Source: an uncultured Muribaculaceae bacterium
GTDB taxonomy: Bacteria; Bacteroidota; Bacteroidia; Bacteroidales; Muribaculaceae
Assembly: GCA_910588065.1 (NCBI GenBank)
Contig: CAJUPZ010000010.1
Span: forward strand, 26,143 to 90,142
Length of the DNA: 64,000 bases
Direction: 5' to 3'
This document shows positions 17,328 through 25,056 of the stretch, piece after piece. The notes below the pieces were generated by a model that was not told the origin of the DNA, did no database searches, and was given only the letters and a program-made list of their open reading frames with translations. How positions within the stretch are numbered: the stretch's first letter is position 1; each line of letters starts with the position of its first letter. Both the position numbers and the translations under genes were made by a program.

Positions 17328-18908
17328 TTAGAATTCTGAAGTAAAGTGAAATTTTATATCAGGAAAATCGTTCTGGGCCATTTGCAAAACGTAGCCGGAA
17401 TCTGCGAGAAACACATCTCGCCCCTCACGGTCAACAGCCATGAACTGATGCTTGCGGCGTTTGAAATTTTCAAGTGCGGCAGCGTTGTCGCTCTCTATCC
17501 AGCAAGCTTTATATAGCGAAATCGGCTCCCAGCGGCATTGTGCGCCATACTCATGGAGCAGGCGGTACTGAATAACCTCAAACTGGAGCTGACCCACAGT
17601 GCCGATAAGTTTGCGGCCATTGAACTGGTTTGTGAAGAGCTGTGCCACACCCTCGTCCATGAGTTGCTGAATGCCCTTTTCGAGCTGCTTTGACTTCATG
17701 GGGTCGGTGTTCTCTATATATTTGAACATCTCGGGCGAGAAGCTCGGGAGTCCTTTGAAGTGCAGGGTTTCGGAAGATGTGAGAGTGTCGCCGATTTTGA
17801 AATTGCCGGTATCGGGTATGCCGACTATGTCGCCCGGGAATGCCTCATCGACAATGTTTTTGCGCTGGGCCATGAAAGCGGTGGGGGCTGCGAACTTCAG
17901 GGTTTTGCCGCTTCTTATGTGCCGGTAGGGAGCGTTTCTCTCAAACTTTCCGGAGCATATCTTCACAAATGCTATGCAGGAGCGGTGGTTGGGATCCATA
18001 TTTGCATGAATCTTGAAAACGAATCCGCTGAAACCCTCCTCGTCAGGCTTCACCTCACGCTCCTCAGCCACAATTGGTCTCGGGCTCGGAGCAATCTGAA
18101 CAAAGCAGTCAAGCAGCTCTTTCACACCAAATGTATTGAGAGCGGAGCCGAAAAATACGGGTGCGACCTTGCCCTGCAGATAGTCGTTGACATCAAATTC
18201 GGGGTACACTCCATCTATAAGCTCAAGGTCCTCGCGCAGTTTTGCCGCATCAGCTTCACCTACCGCCTGATCTATTCGCGGGTCATCGAGTGAATCAATC
18301 TCAACACGCTCGGTCACTTTCTGTTTGTCAGGGGTGAAAAGGTCAAGAGAGTGCTCGTGAATATTGTACACGCCCTTGAATTTGGCACCTATATTAATGG
18401 GCCATGAGAGGGGACGCACATTGATTTTGAGTTCCTGCTCAAGTTCGTCGAGAATATCGAAGGGGTCACGGCCCTCGCGGTCAAGTTTGTTTACAAAAAT
18501 AATCACGGGGGTGTTGCGCATCCGGCACACCTCCATCAGTCTGCGTGTCTGCTGCTCCACGCCTTTTGCCACATCGACAACAATTATAACGCTGTCCACC
18601 GCTGTGAGCGTGCGGAAGGTGTCTTCCGCAAAATCCTGGTGACCCGGAGTGTCGAGGATGTTGATTTTATATCCGTTGTACTCAAAACCCATTACAGAAG
18701 TGGCAACCGAAATGCCTCTCTGCTTTTCAATTTCCATCCAGTCGCTGGTGGCGGTTTTCTTGATTTTATTTGATTTCACCGCTCCGGCGATATGAATCGC
18801 GCCGCCGAAAAGCAGCAGTTTTTCGGTGAGGGTGGTTTTGCCGGCATCGGGGTGGGAGATGATGGCAAATGTTCGTCTGCGGTTTATTTCGTCAGTTAAC
18901 TGTGACAT
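17328..18908 (-). CDS. prfC: Peptide chain release factor 3
   Basis: A 526-residue translational GTPase that removes RF1/RF2 from the ribosome after peptide release. G-motifs: SHPDAGKTT (residues 18-26), DTPGHQDFAEDTFR and NKLDREGRDP, followed by the RF3-specific C-terminal domains. Unlike the EF-G paralog at 25 kb, it keeps the catalytic His in DTPGH. It has its own promoter box upstream, divergent from the methyltransferase gene, and probably carries thrA on its transcript. Confidence 0.96.
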   Translation of the reverse strand: MSQLTDEINRRRTFAIISHPDAGKTTLTEKLLLFGGAIHIAGAVKSNKIKKTATSDWMEIEKQRGISVATSVMGFEYNGYKINILDTPGHQDFAEDTFRTLTAVDSVIIVVDVAKGVEQQTRRLMEVCRMRNTPVIIFVNKLDREGRDPFDILDELEQELKINVRPLSWPINIGAKFKGVYNIHEHSLDLFTPDKQKVTERVEIDSLDDPRIDQAVGEADAAKLREDLELIDGVYPEFDVNDYLQGKVAPVFFGSALNTFGVKELLDCFVQIAPSPRPIVAEEREVKPDEEGFSGFVFKIHANMDPNHRSCIAFVKICSGKFERNAPYRHIRSGKTLKFAAPTAFMAQRKNIVDEAFPGDIVGIPDTGNFKIGDTLTSSETLHFKGLPSFSPEMFKYIENTDPMKSKQLEKGIQQLMDEGVAQLFTNQFNGRKLIGTVGQLQFEVIQYRLLHEYGAQCRWEPISLYKACWIESDNAAALENFKRRKHQFMAVDREGRDVFLADSGYVLQMAQNDFPDIKFHFTSEF

Positions 18909-18934
18909 TCTGCAATTAAATTATTTTTCGACTG

Positions 18935-18942
18935 CAAAGGTA
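18935..18942 (-). promoter_or_regulatory. Promoter box of prfC
   Basis: TACCTTTG on the minus strand (plus-strand CAAAGGTA), 26 bases before the prfC ATG. It is back to back with the plus-strand box at 18964-18971, so the two promoters share about 20 bases of DNA. Confidence 0.55.
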
Positions 18943-18963
18943 CAATTTTATCTGAAAACTGAC

Positions 18964-18971
18964 TACCTTTG
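18964..18971 (+). promoter_or_regulatory. Promoter box directly before the SpoU methyltransferase gene
   Basis: TACCTTTG ends only 6 bases before the likely ATG at 18978. With initiation a few bases after the box, the mRNA would start at or next to the start codon, i.e. be leaderless. The same spacing is seen at uvrA. Confidence 0.55.
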
Positions 18972-18977
18972 CAGCCT

Positions 18978-19742
18978 ATGGAAATGACCGCAAGTCTCAG
19001 AAAATTTGTAGTATCACTGTCATCGGGCCGTCACCGGCGCATTGAGCAGGCATTTGTTGCCGAGGGCACAAAGTGTGTCACCGACACACTCGGCAGTTTC
19101 GGTCTGCGCTATCTGATAGCTACCGAAGCATGGGCCGGGGCTCATGAGCCGGCTGTTGCCGCAGCAGGTTCGCTCTTTGTCCAGGCTCCGAAAAAGGAGC
19201 TGGAGCGGATGTCAAGCTTGTCAACAGCGCCTGAGGTGATAGCTGTGTATGATATGCCGGTAGCCACATTTGACCCGTCGGAGGCTGAACGCGATATAGT
19301 GGTTGCGCTTGACAGGGTTCAGGATCCCGGGAATGTCGGTACTATAATACGGTCTGCCGACTGGTTTGGTGTCAGAACTGTTATCTGCTCGGAAGCTACC
19401 GCAGATGCATTCTCAGCCAAAGCTATCATGGCTACCATGGGAGCAATATCCCGGGTCAAGGTTGTGAGAGGTGATATTGCGGAGATGCTGCGTGGCTGCT
19501 CAGCTCCTGTGATGGGTACTTTCCTTGAGGGCGAGGATATTTATCATACTGATCTGCCGACGGCCGGAGTGCTTGTGATGGGCAATGAAGGCAAAGGAAT
19601 ATGCAGTGAAGTTGAAGCACTTGTCAGCAAAAAACTGTTTATACCGTCATATCCGGCCGGAGTGCCCACGGTGGAATCGCTCAATGTCGGCATGGCCACT
19701 TCCATAGCTCTCGCCGAGTTCAGGCGCAGAGTCAACAATTAA
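18978..19742 (+). CDS. SpoU/TrmH-family RNA 2'-O-methyltransferase
   Basis: A 254-residue SPOUT methyltransferase using S-adenosylmethionine to methylate a ribose 2'-OH in rRNA or tRNA. The three SpoU motifs are present: ALDRVQDPGNVGTIIRSADWFG region (motif 1), VLVMGNEGKGI (motif 2) and PTVESLNVGMATSIALAEF (motif 3), forming the trefoil-knot SAM site. An N-terminal substrate-binding region (about residues 1-95) precedes it, as in RlmB-like and TsnR-like enzymes. The exact target nucleotide cannot be assigned. The start could also be ATG 18984. radA follows after 11 bases. Confidence 0.88.
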   Translation: MEMTASLRKFVVSLSSGRHRRIEQAFVAEGTKCVTDTLGSFGLRYLIATEAWAGAHEPAVAAAGSLFVQAPKKELERMSSLSTAPEVIAVYDMPVATFDPSEAERDIVVALDRVQDPGNVGTIIRSADWFGVRTVICSEATADAFSAKAIMATMGAISRVKVVRGDIAEMLRGCSAPVMGTFLEGEDIYHTDLPTAGVLVMGNEGKGICSEVEALVSKKLFIPSYPAGVPTVESLNVGMATSIALAEFRRRVNN

Positions 19743-19753
19743 AACTGTAAGGT

Positions 19754-21121
19754 ATGGCAAAAGGCATAAAGAGTGTATGGATGTGCAGCGAGTGTGGAGC
19801 CGATTCCCCAAAATGGGAAGGGCGGTGCCCGAGCTGCGGTGCATGGAACACCATGGTGGAGGAGAAGGTCAGTGTCAAGCCGGGCAAATCCAAGAGTCTG
19901 CTCGGCGACGAGCTTAGGTCGCGTCCGCAGAAAGTCAGTGAGATTGAGACTTCCGAGCTGCCACGCATACCGATGCCGAGCAAGGAGCTCAACCGGGTGC
20001 TCGGAGGCGGCCTTGTGCCGGGCTCCATGGTGCTTATAGGCGGTGAGCCTGGAATAGGCAAATCGACCCTTGTGCTCCAGAACACCCTTTCGATAAAGAG
20101 CCGCAAGGTGCTTTATGTCAGCGGTGAGGAGAGCGCGGCGCAGCTCAGAATGCGAGCTGACCGGCTCGGCAAGGTGAGCGACAACGTGTATATAGTGTGC
20201 GATACCTCGCTAGACAGCATATTTGCCCACATAAAGTCCACAGACCCCGGGATGCTTGTCATCGACTCCATACAGACTATTGCCAGTGAAGACCTTGAGT
20301 CGGCGGCAGGCAGTGTGGGGCAGGTGCGCGAGTGCTCGGCCCGCCTTTTGCGTTATGCAAAGGAGAGCGGGGTGCCGGTTCTCATAATCGGGCATATAAA
20401 CAAGGAGGGCAGTATTGCCGGCCCGAAGGTTCTCGAACATATTGTTGACACTGTGCTTCAGTTTGAGGGTGACCGCAATTATATGTACCGTATTCTCCGG
20501 TCAATAAAAAACCGCTTCGGCAGCACATCCGAGATAGGCATATATGAGATGTGCCGCACCGGATTGCGTGAAGTGAGCAATCCGTCGGAGATTATGCTCA
20601 GCCGGGGGCATGAGGAGCTGTCGGGCACCACAATCGGTGTGACGATGGAGGGTATACGTCCGTTCATGATAGAGGTGCAGGCTCTTGTGAGCACGGCTGC
20701 CTACGGCACCCCACAGCGAAGCGTCACCGGGTTTGATGCGAAGCGTATGAATATGCTCCTTGCCGTACTTGAGAAGCGGGTGGGCTTCAAGCTCGCACAG
20801 AAGGATGTGTTTCTGAATATAGCCGGGGGCATAAAGGTGAGCGACCCGGCTCTTGACCTTGCGGTGATATGCGCTATCTTGTCGAGCAATGTGGATATGA
20901 GTGTTCCGGTAGACGTGTGTATGGCCGGCGAGGTTGGTCTTTCTGGCGAAATACGTCCGGTGATGCGCATGGAGCAGCGGGTAAAGGAGGCGCAGAAACT
21001 TGGCATGAAGCGGATGCTTGTGCCTGCCGGCAATCTCAAAGGTATTGACCTTGGCAATTCCGATATGGAGATAGTGCAGGTGTCTAAAGTGGAGGAGGCA
21101 TTCCGCGCGCTTTTCGCGTAA
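19754..21121 (+). CDS. radA: DNA repair protein RadA
   Basis: A 455-residue RecA-like ATPase that promotes branch migration during recombinational repair. Domains in order: N-terminal zinc finger (CSECGADSPKWEGRCPSC, residues 10-27), RecA core with Walker A GGEPGIGKST near residue 95 and the RadA signature KNRFG, then a Lon-protease-like domain with no need for proteolysis. All parts are present at normal length. Ends just before a hairpin shared with purT. Confidence 0.97.
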   Translation: MAKGIKSVWMCSECGADSPKWEGRCPSCGAWNTMVEEKVSVKPGKSKSLLGDELRSRPQKVSEIETSELPRIPMPSKELNRVLGGGLVPGSMVLIGGEPGIGKSTLVLQNTLSIKSRKVLYVSGEESAAQLRMRADRLGKVSDNVYIVCDTSLDSIFAHIKSTDPGMLVIDSIQTIASEDLESAAGSVGQVRECSARLLRYAKESGVPVLIIGHINKEGSIAGPKVLEHIVDTVLQFEGDRNYMYRILRSIKNRFGSTSEIGIYEMCRTGLREVSNPSEIMLSRGHEELSGTTIGVTMEGIRPFMIEVQALVSTAAYGTPQRSVTGFDAKRMNMLLAVLEKRVGFKLAQKDVFLNIAGGIKVSDPALDLAVICAILSSNVDMSVPVDVCMAGEVGLSGEIRPVMRMEQRVKEAQKLGMKRMLVPAGNLKGIDLGNSDMEIVQVSKVEEAFRALFA

Positions 21122-21129
21122 ATATAATG

Positions 21130-21160
21130 CGGGGCTGCATCTTTGGAAAATGCAGCCCCG
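21130..21160. terminator. Bidirectional hairpin terminator between radA and purT
   Basis: CGGGGCTGCAT (21130-21140) pairs perfectly with ATGCAGCCCCG (21150-21160) around a 9-base loop. It lies between the ends of two convergent genes and is followed by AT-rich sequence on both sides, so it can serve either strand. Confidence 0.8.
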
Positions 21161-21185
21161 TAAATCAATTTGGTATGCCGTAATA

Positions 21186-22376
21186 TCAGCGGGGAAGGAT
21201 ATTCACTTTCAGTTTGTTGTAAGCTCTCTCCGCTTTGGCGCGTGCCTCATCAACAGTGTCGGCGGTAGCGAGAATCACGCCCATGCGTCTGTGGCCTTTG
21301 ACTTCGGGTTTGCCGAAGATACGCATCTGCACACCGGGTTCTTCCAGCACCTGCTCAAGGCAGTCCATCTCAATTTTGTCAGTGTCGCCTTCAACAACGA
21401 TTGCTCTTGAAGCTGATGGCCCGTAGAAGCGTATTTCCGGAATCGGAAGACCGAGAAGTGCTCTTGCGTGCAGCCCGAATTCGCTGAGATCTTGCGAAAT
21501 CATTGTCACCATGCCGGTGTCGTGCGGGCGAGGGGACACCTCGCTGAAAATCACTTCGTCGCCCTTGATAAAGAGCTCAACGCCGAAAATTCCATAGCCG
21601 CCGAGAGCATCGGTTACTTTGCGGGCAATATCTTTAGCACTTTCGATAGCTTTTGCCGACATTGGCTGAGGCTGCCATGAATAGCGGTAGTCGCCGTTTA
21701 CCTGAATATGTCCTACCGGTTCGCAGAAAGTGGTGCCGCTGCAGCTGCGCACTGTAAGAAGGGTTATTTCGTAGTCGAAATCCACAAAACCTTCCACAAT
21801 CACTCTGCCTGCGCCGGCACGTCCGCCCTCCTGGGCGTTTTTCCATGCTTTTTCTATATCCTCAGCTGACTTCACAGTGCTCTGTCCGTGGCCGCTTGAG
21901 CTCATTATCGGTTTTACAACACAGGGTATGCCAATGGTTTCAACAGCTGCTTTGAATTCCTCGTAGTCAGATGCAAAGCGATACGGGCTGGTTTTTACAC
22001 CGAGTTCTTCGGCGGCAAGACGGCGTATGCCTTCACGGTTCATTGTCAGCCAAGCGGCGTTGGCGGTAGGGGTAACATTATAGCCTTCGGCTTCAAGTTC
22101 TTTCAGCACCGGTGTTGCGATAGCCTCCACTTCCGGGATTATGTGGTCAGGCTTCTCGAGCTCTATTACTCGTCGCAGTTCCTTACCGTCAAGCATATTG
22201 AAAACATGGCAACGGTGGGCTACCTGCATGGCGGGAGCTCCGGGATATCTGTCACAAGCCACAACTTCGACGCCGTAGCGCTGGAGCTCTATGGCAACTT
22301 CCTTGCCGAGTTCGCCGCTGCCGAGCAGAAGCGCCTTGCGGCCGACGGGGGTACAAACTGAACCGATTTTAGTCAT
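21186..22376 (-). CDS. purT: Formate-dependent phosphoribosylglycinamide formyltransferase
   Basis: A 396-residue ATP-grasp enzyme for the third step of purine synthesis that uses formate and ATP instead of formyl-tetrahydrofolate. N-terminal LLGSGELGKEVAIELQRYG, central VVKPIMSSSGHGQS, and FSEVSPRPHDTGMVTM near the active site are characteristic of PurT. It starts 40 bases after the end of lon on the same strand and could be transcribed with it. Confidence 0.96.
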   Translation of the reverse strand: MTKIGSVCTPVGRKALLLGSGELGKEVAIELQRYGVEVVACDRYPGAPAMQVAHRCHVFNMLDGKELRRVIELEKPDHIIPEVEAIATPVLKELEAEGYNVTPTANAAWLTMNREGIRRLAAEELGVKTSPYRFASDYEEFKAAVETIGIPCVVKPIMSSSGHGQSTVKSAEDIEKAWKNAQEGGRAGAGRVIVEGFVDFDYEITLLTVRSCSGTTFCEPVGHIQVNGDYRYSWQPQPMSAKAIESAKDIARKVTDALGGYGIFGVELFIKGDEVIFSEVSPRPHDTGMVTMISQDLSEFGLHARALLGLPIPEIRFYGPSASRAIVVEGDTDKIEMDCLEQVLEEPGVQMRIFGKPEVKGHRRMGVILATADTVDEARAKAERAYNKLKVNILPR

Positions 22377-22416
22377 ATAAGAGGGTGTTAATGATGAATG
22401 CCGTTTAATAAATTAT

Positions 22417-24819
22417 TCAATGTTCAACAGCGAGGTCAAACACTTCGCTGATGGCTGTAACATATTTGATGTCGAGTCCTGTGAGATAATGTTCAGGGAT
22501 ATCGGCTACATCCTTGCGGTTTGCCTCGGGGAGAATCACGGTTGTTATGCCGGCACGCTTTGCAGCAAGGATTTTCTCTTTCACTCCGCCGATGGGCAAT
22601 ACTCTGCCACGGAGCGTGAGCTCGCCGGTCATGGCTATGCGTTCTCTGATCTTGCGTCCGCTGAAGGCCGACATAATAGATGTAGCCATTGTTATGCCTG
22701 CCGAGGGACCATCCTTGGGTATAGCGCCTTCCGGCACATGGATGTGTATTGCGCTCGAATCAAATTTAGATTGGTCGATGCCGAAATCGGCTGCGTGGGC
22801 GCGCACATGCTGCAGAGCTATTGTTGCCGATTCCTTCATTACATCTCCGAGATTGCCTGTGAGAACAAGCTTTTCGCTCTTGGAGGGGGTGAGTGAGGTT
22901 TCAACGCAAAGGGTGCAGCCACCGGCAGCTGTCCACGCAAGTCCGGTAACAACTCCGGGAAAATCGTTGCCCTCGTAGCGTTCCTTTATATAAGGTGCGG
23001 GGCCGAGCAGTTCTGTGAGGTGAGCCGGTTTTACCTTTTTATGCCATGACTGTGAGCTGACTTTGGCAAGCACAGTTTTGCGCACTATGGCTGCAAGCCG
23101 TTTTTCAAGCTGACGCACTCCGCTCTCCGAGGTGTACTCCTCGATGATTGCAAGTATAGTCTCCGGCTCGATTTTAAGCTCTGTCTTTTTCAGTCCGGCC
23201 TCTGAGAGGAGTCTTGGAATGAGATGGCGTACTGCAATTTCGGTTTTCTCTTCGGGGAGGTAGCCGGAGATGTCGATTATCTCCATTCGGTCGATAAGCG
23301 GCGCGGGGATAGAGGAGAGATTATTTGCTGTTGCAATGAATAGCACCTTTGACAGGTCGAAATCCACATCCACATAATTGTCATGGAAGTGATTGTTCTG
23401 TTCGGGGTCAAGCACCTCGAGCAGCGCGGCAGATGGGTCGCCTCTGAAATCGGAGCCGACTTTGTCAATCTCGTCAAGAAGCATCACGGGGTTTGCCGTG
23501 CCGGCTCTGCGAATCGCATCGATGATGCGTCCGGGCATGGCACCTATATATGTGCGGCGATGGCCGCGAATCTCGGCCTCGTCATGGAGTCCTCCGAGAG
23601 CCACACGCCGGTATTTGCGGCCAAGAGCTTTGGCTATGGACTGGCCGAGAGATGTCTTGCCTACACCGGGCGCACCCACAAGGCATATTATCGGGGCGTG
23701 GGTAGCCGGCGCGTTAATCAGAAGCGCAATCTGTTCGAGCACTCTCTCTTTAACCTTCTCCAAGCCGTAATGGTCTTCATCCAGCACATCGGCGGCATGC
23801 TTTATATCCTCCACTGTGGGATCAATCTTGCCCCAGGGCAGATCAACAATCAGCTCAAGGTAAGAGAGAAGCACCGAATAGTCGGGGCTTTGGGGAGCCA
23901 GACGTCCGAGCTTGGCACATTCGCGGTCGAATACCTTGCGGACATCCTCAGGCAGGGGAGCGGCATCGGCAAGCTCGCGCAGACGGTAAATATCATCTTC
24001 CGGGCCTTCATCGCCGTATAGCTCGCGGCGTATAGCTTCGTATTGCTGCTGAAGAAAGGCTGTTTTCTGCTGTTCGGAGAGAGCCGAGCGGGTTTTCTCG
24101 CCAATCTCCTGAACTATTTTCAGCATCTCCTCATGTTTCCTAAGCTCCTGGAGCAGAATAAGGCCACGGGTCTTGATGCTTTTGTCCTCAAGCATGGTCT
24201 GGCGGATGGCGGGATTTATCGGGGCGTGGGTAGCTGACACATTGATGGCCAGCACCGGGTTCTCTATAGCCTCGATGCTCACGCTCACCTCTTTGGGAGC
24301 GTCTACCCCATGCTTAAGCAGATGGACAAGAGAGCTCTTAACTTCATGGGAAAGAGCAATCAGCTCGGGGTCATCATCGCTGCACTTGGCCTCGCGCAGC
24401 GGGGTTGCCTCCACGAAAATCACGTCGGGATGGATATCCAGCGTCGGGATAGCTTGCGCTTTCAAGGAGAAGCGTCCTCTTGCGCGCAGTATTGCTGTAG
24501 GGGTAGAGCCCTGGAGCTCGAACACATTGAGCACATCGGCAATCACTCCAACAGAATGAAGGTCGGAAAAACCGGGGGTTTCCACCGAGGCGTCGCGCTG
24601 GCATACAACGCCAATGGCAAAATGCCTGTCATTTGACATCTTGGCAAGAGCCAGTGACTGCTCACGTCCGAGCTGAACAGGGAATGTCACTCCGGGAAAA
24701 AGAACAAAATCCCGTGTGGCAAGTATTGGTAAAGCACTGTAATCAGGCTTCTTATCTAATTTCTTAGGGTCAATATCTATTTGACCTATAGTGACAATTT
24801 GTGGGTCGCGATCACTCAT
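22417..24819 (-). CDS. lon: ATP-dependent protease Lon
   Basis: An 800-residue LonA protease degrading misfolded and regulatory proteins in the cytoplasm. N-terminal substrate-binding domain (about 30-230), AAA+ domain with Walker A GAPGVGKTSL and LDEIDKVGSDFRGDPSAALLEVLDPEQ region, and a C-terminal peptidase with the Ser-Lys dyad (Ser in PKDGPSAGITM, Lys in GGVKEKILAAKRAG). Complete. It has its own promoter box upstream. Confidence 0.97.
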   Translation of the reverse strand: MSDRDPQIVTIGQIDIDPKKLDKKPDYSALPILATRDFVLFPGVTFPVQLGREQSLALAKMSNDRHFAIGVVCQRDASVETPGFSDLHSVGVIADVLNVFELQGSTPTAILRARGRFSLKAQAIPTLDIHPDVIFVEATPLREAKCSDDDPELIALSHEVKSSLVHLLKHGVDAPKEVSVSIEAIENPVLAINVSATHAPINPAIRQTMLEDKSIKTRGLILLQELRKHEEMLKIVQEIGEKTRSALSEQQKTAFLQQQYEAIRRELYGDEGPEDDIYRLRELADAAPLPEDVRKVFDRECAKLGRLAPQSPDYSVLLSYLELIVDLPWGKIDPTVEDIKHAADVLDEDHYGLEKVKERVLEQIALLINAPATHAPIICLVGAPGVGKTSLGQSIAKALGRKYRRVALGGLHDEAEIRGHRRTYIGAMPGRIIDAIRRAGTANPVMLLDEIDKVGSDFRGDPSAALLEVLDPEQNNHFHDNYVDVDFDLSKVLFIATANNLSSIPAPLIDRMEIIDISGYLPEEKTEIAVRHLIPRLLSEAGLKKTELKIEPETILAIIEEYTSESGVRQLEKRLAAIVRKTVLAKVSSQSWHKKVKPAHLTELLGPAPYIKERYEGNDFPGVVTGLAWTAAGGCTLCVETSLTPSKSEKLVLTGNLGDVMKESATIALQHVRAHAADFGIDQSKFDSSAIHIHVPEGAIPKDGPSAGITMATSIMSAFSGRKIRERIAMTGELTLRGRVLPIGGVKEKILAAKRAGITTVILPEANRKDVADIPEHYLTGLDIKYVTAISEVFDLAVEH

Positions 24820-24845
24820 TATATATGTTTTTCCTATATATTATG

Positions 24846-24853
24846 CAAAGATA
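24846..24853 (-). promoter_or_regulatory. Promoter box of lon
   Basis: TATCTTTG on the minus strand, 26 bases before the lon ATG. The 237-base divergent region between lon and the EF-G paralog gene holds this box and a less perfect plus-strand box (TAATTTG, about 24984-24990). Confidence 0.5.
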
Positions 24854-25056
24854 ATGCCAAAAGTTCAACCCATACCTATAAATATATAAAAAAATGAGAA
24901 TAAAAGAGCCGGGGAGCTATGACTCGCCGAAAATATGTTGTGTAACATATAACTGAATTGATGAAATGTAATTTTTTTTGTCTAATTTGCGGCCGAAAGC
25001 AGAACAGCCTCTCCCACTCTGCCATATATACACAAACATTACTAAACTCTAATAAC

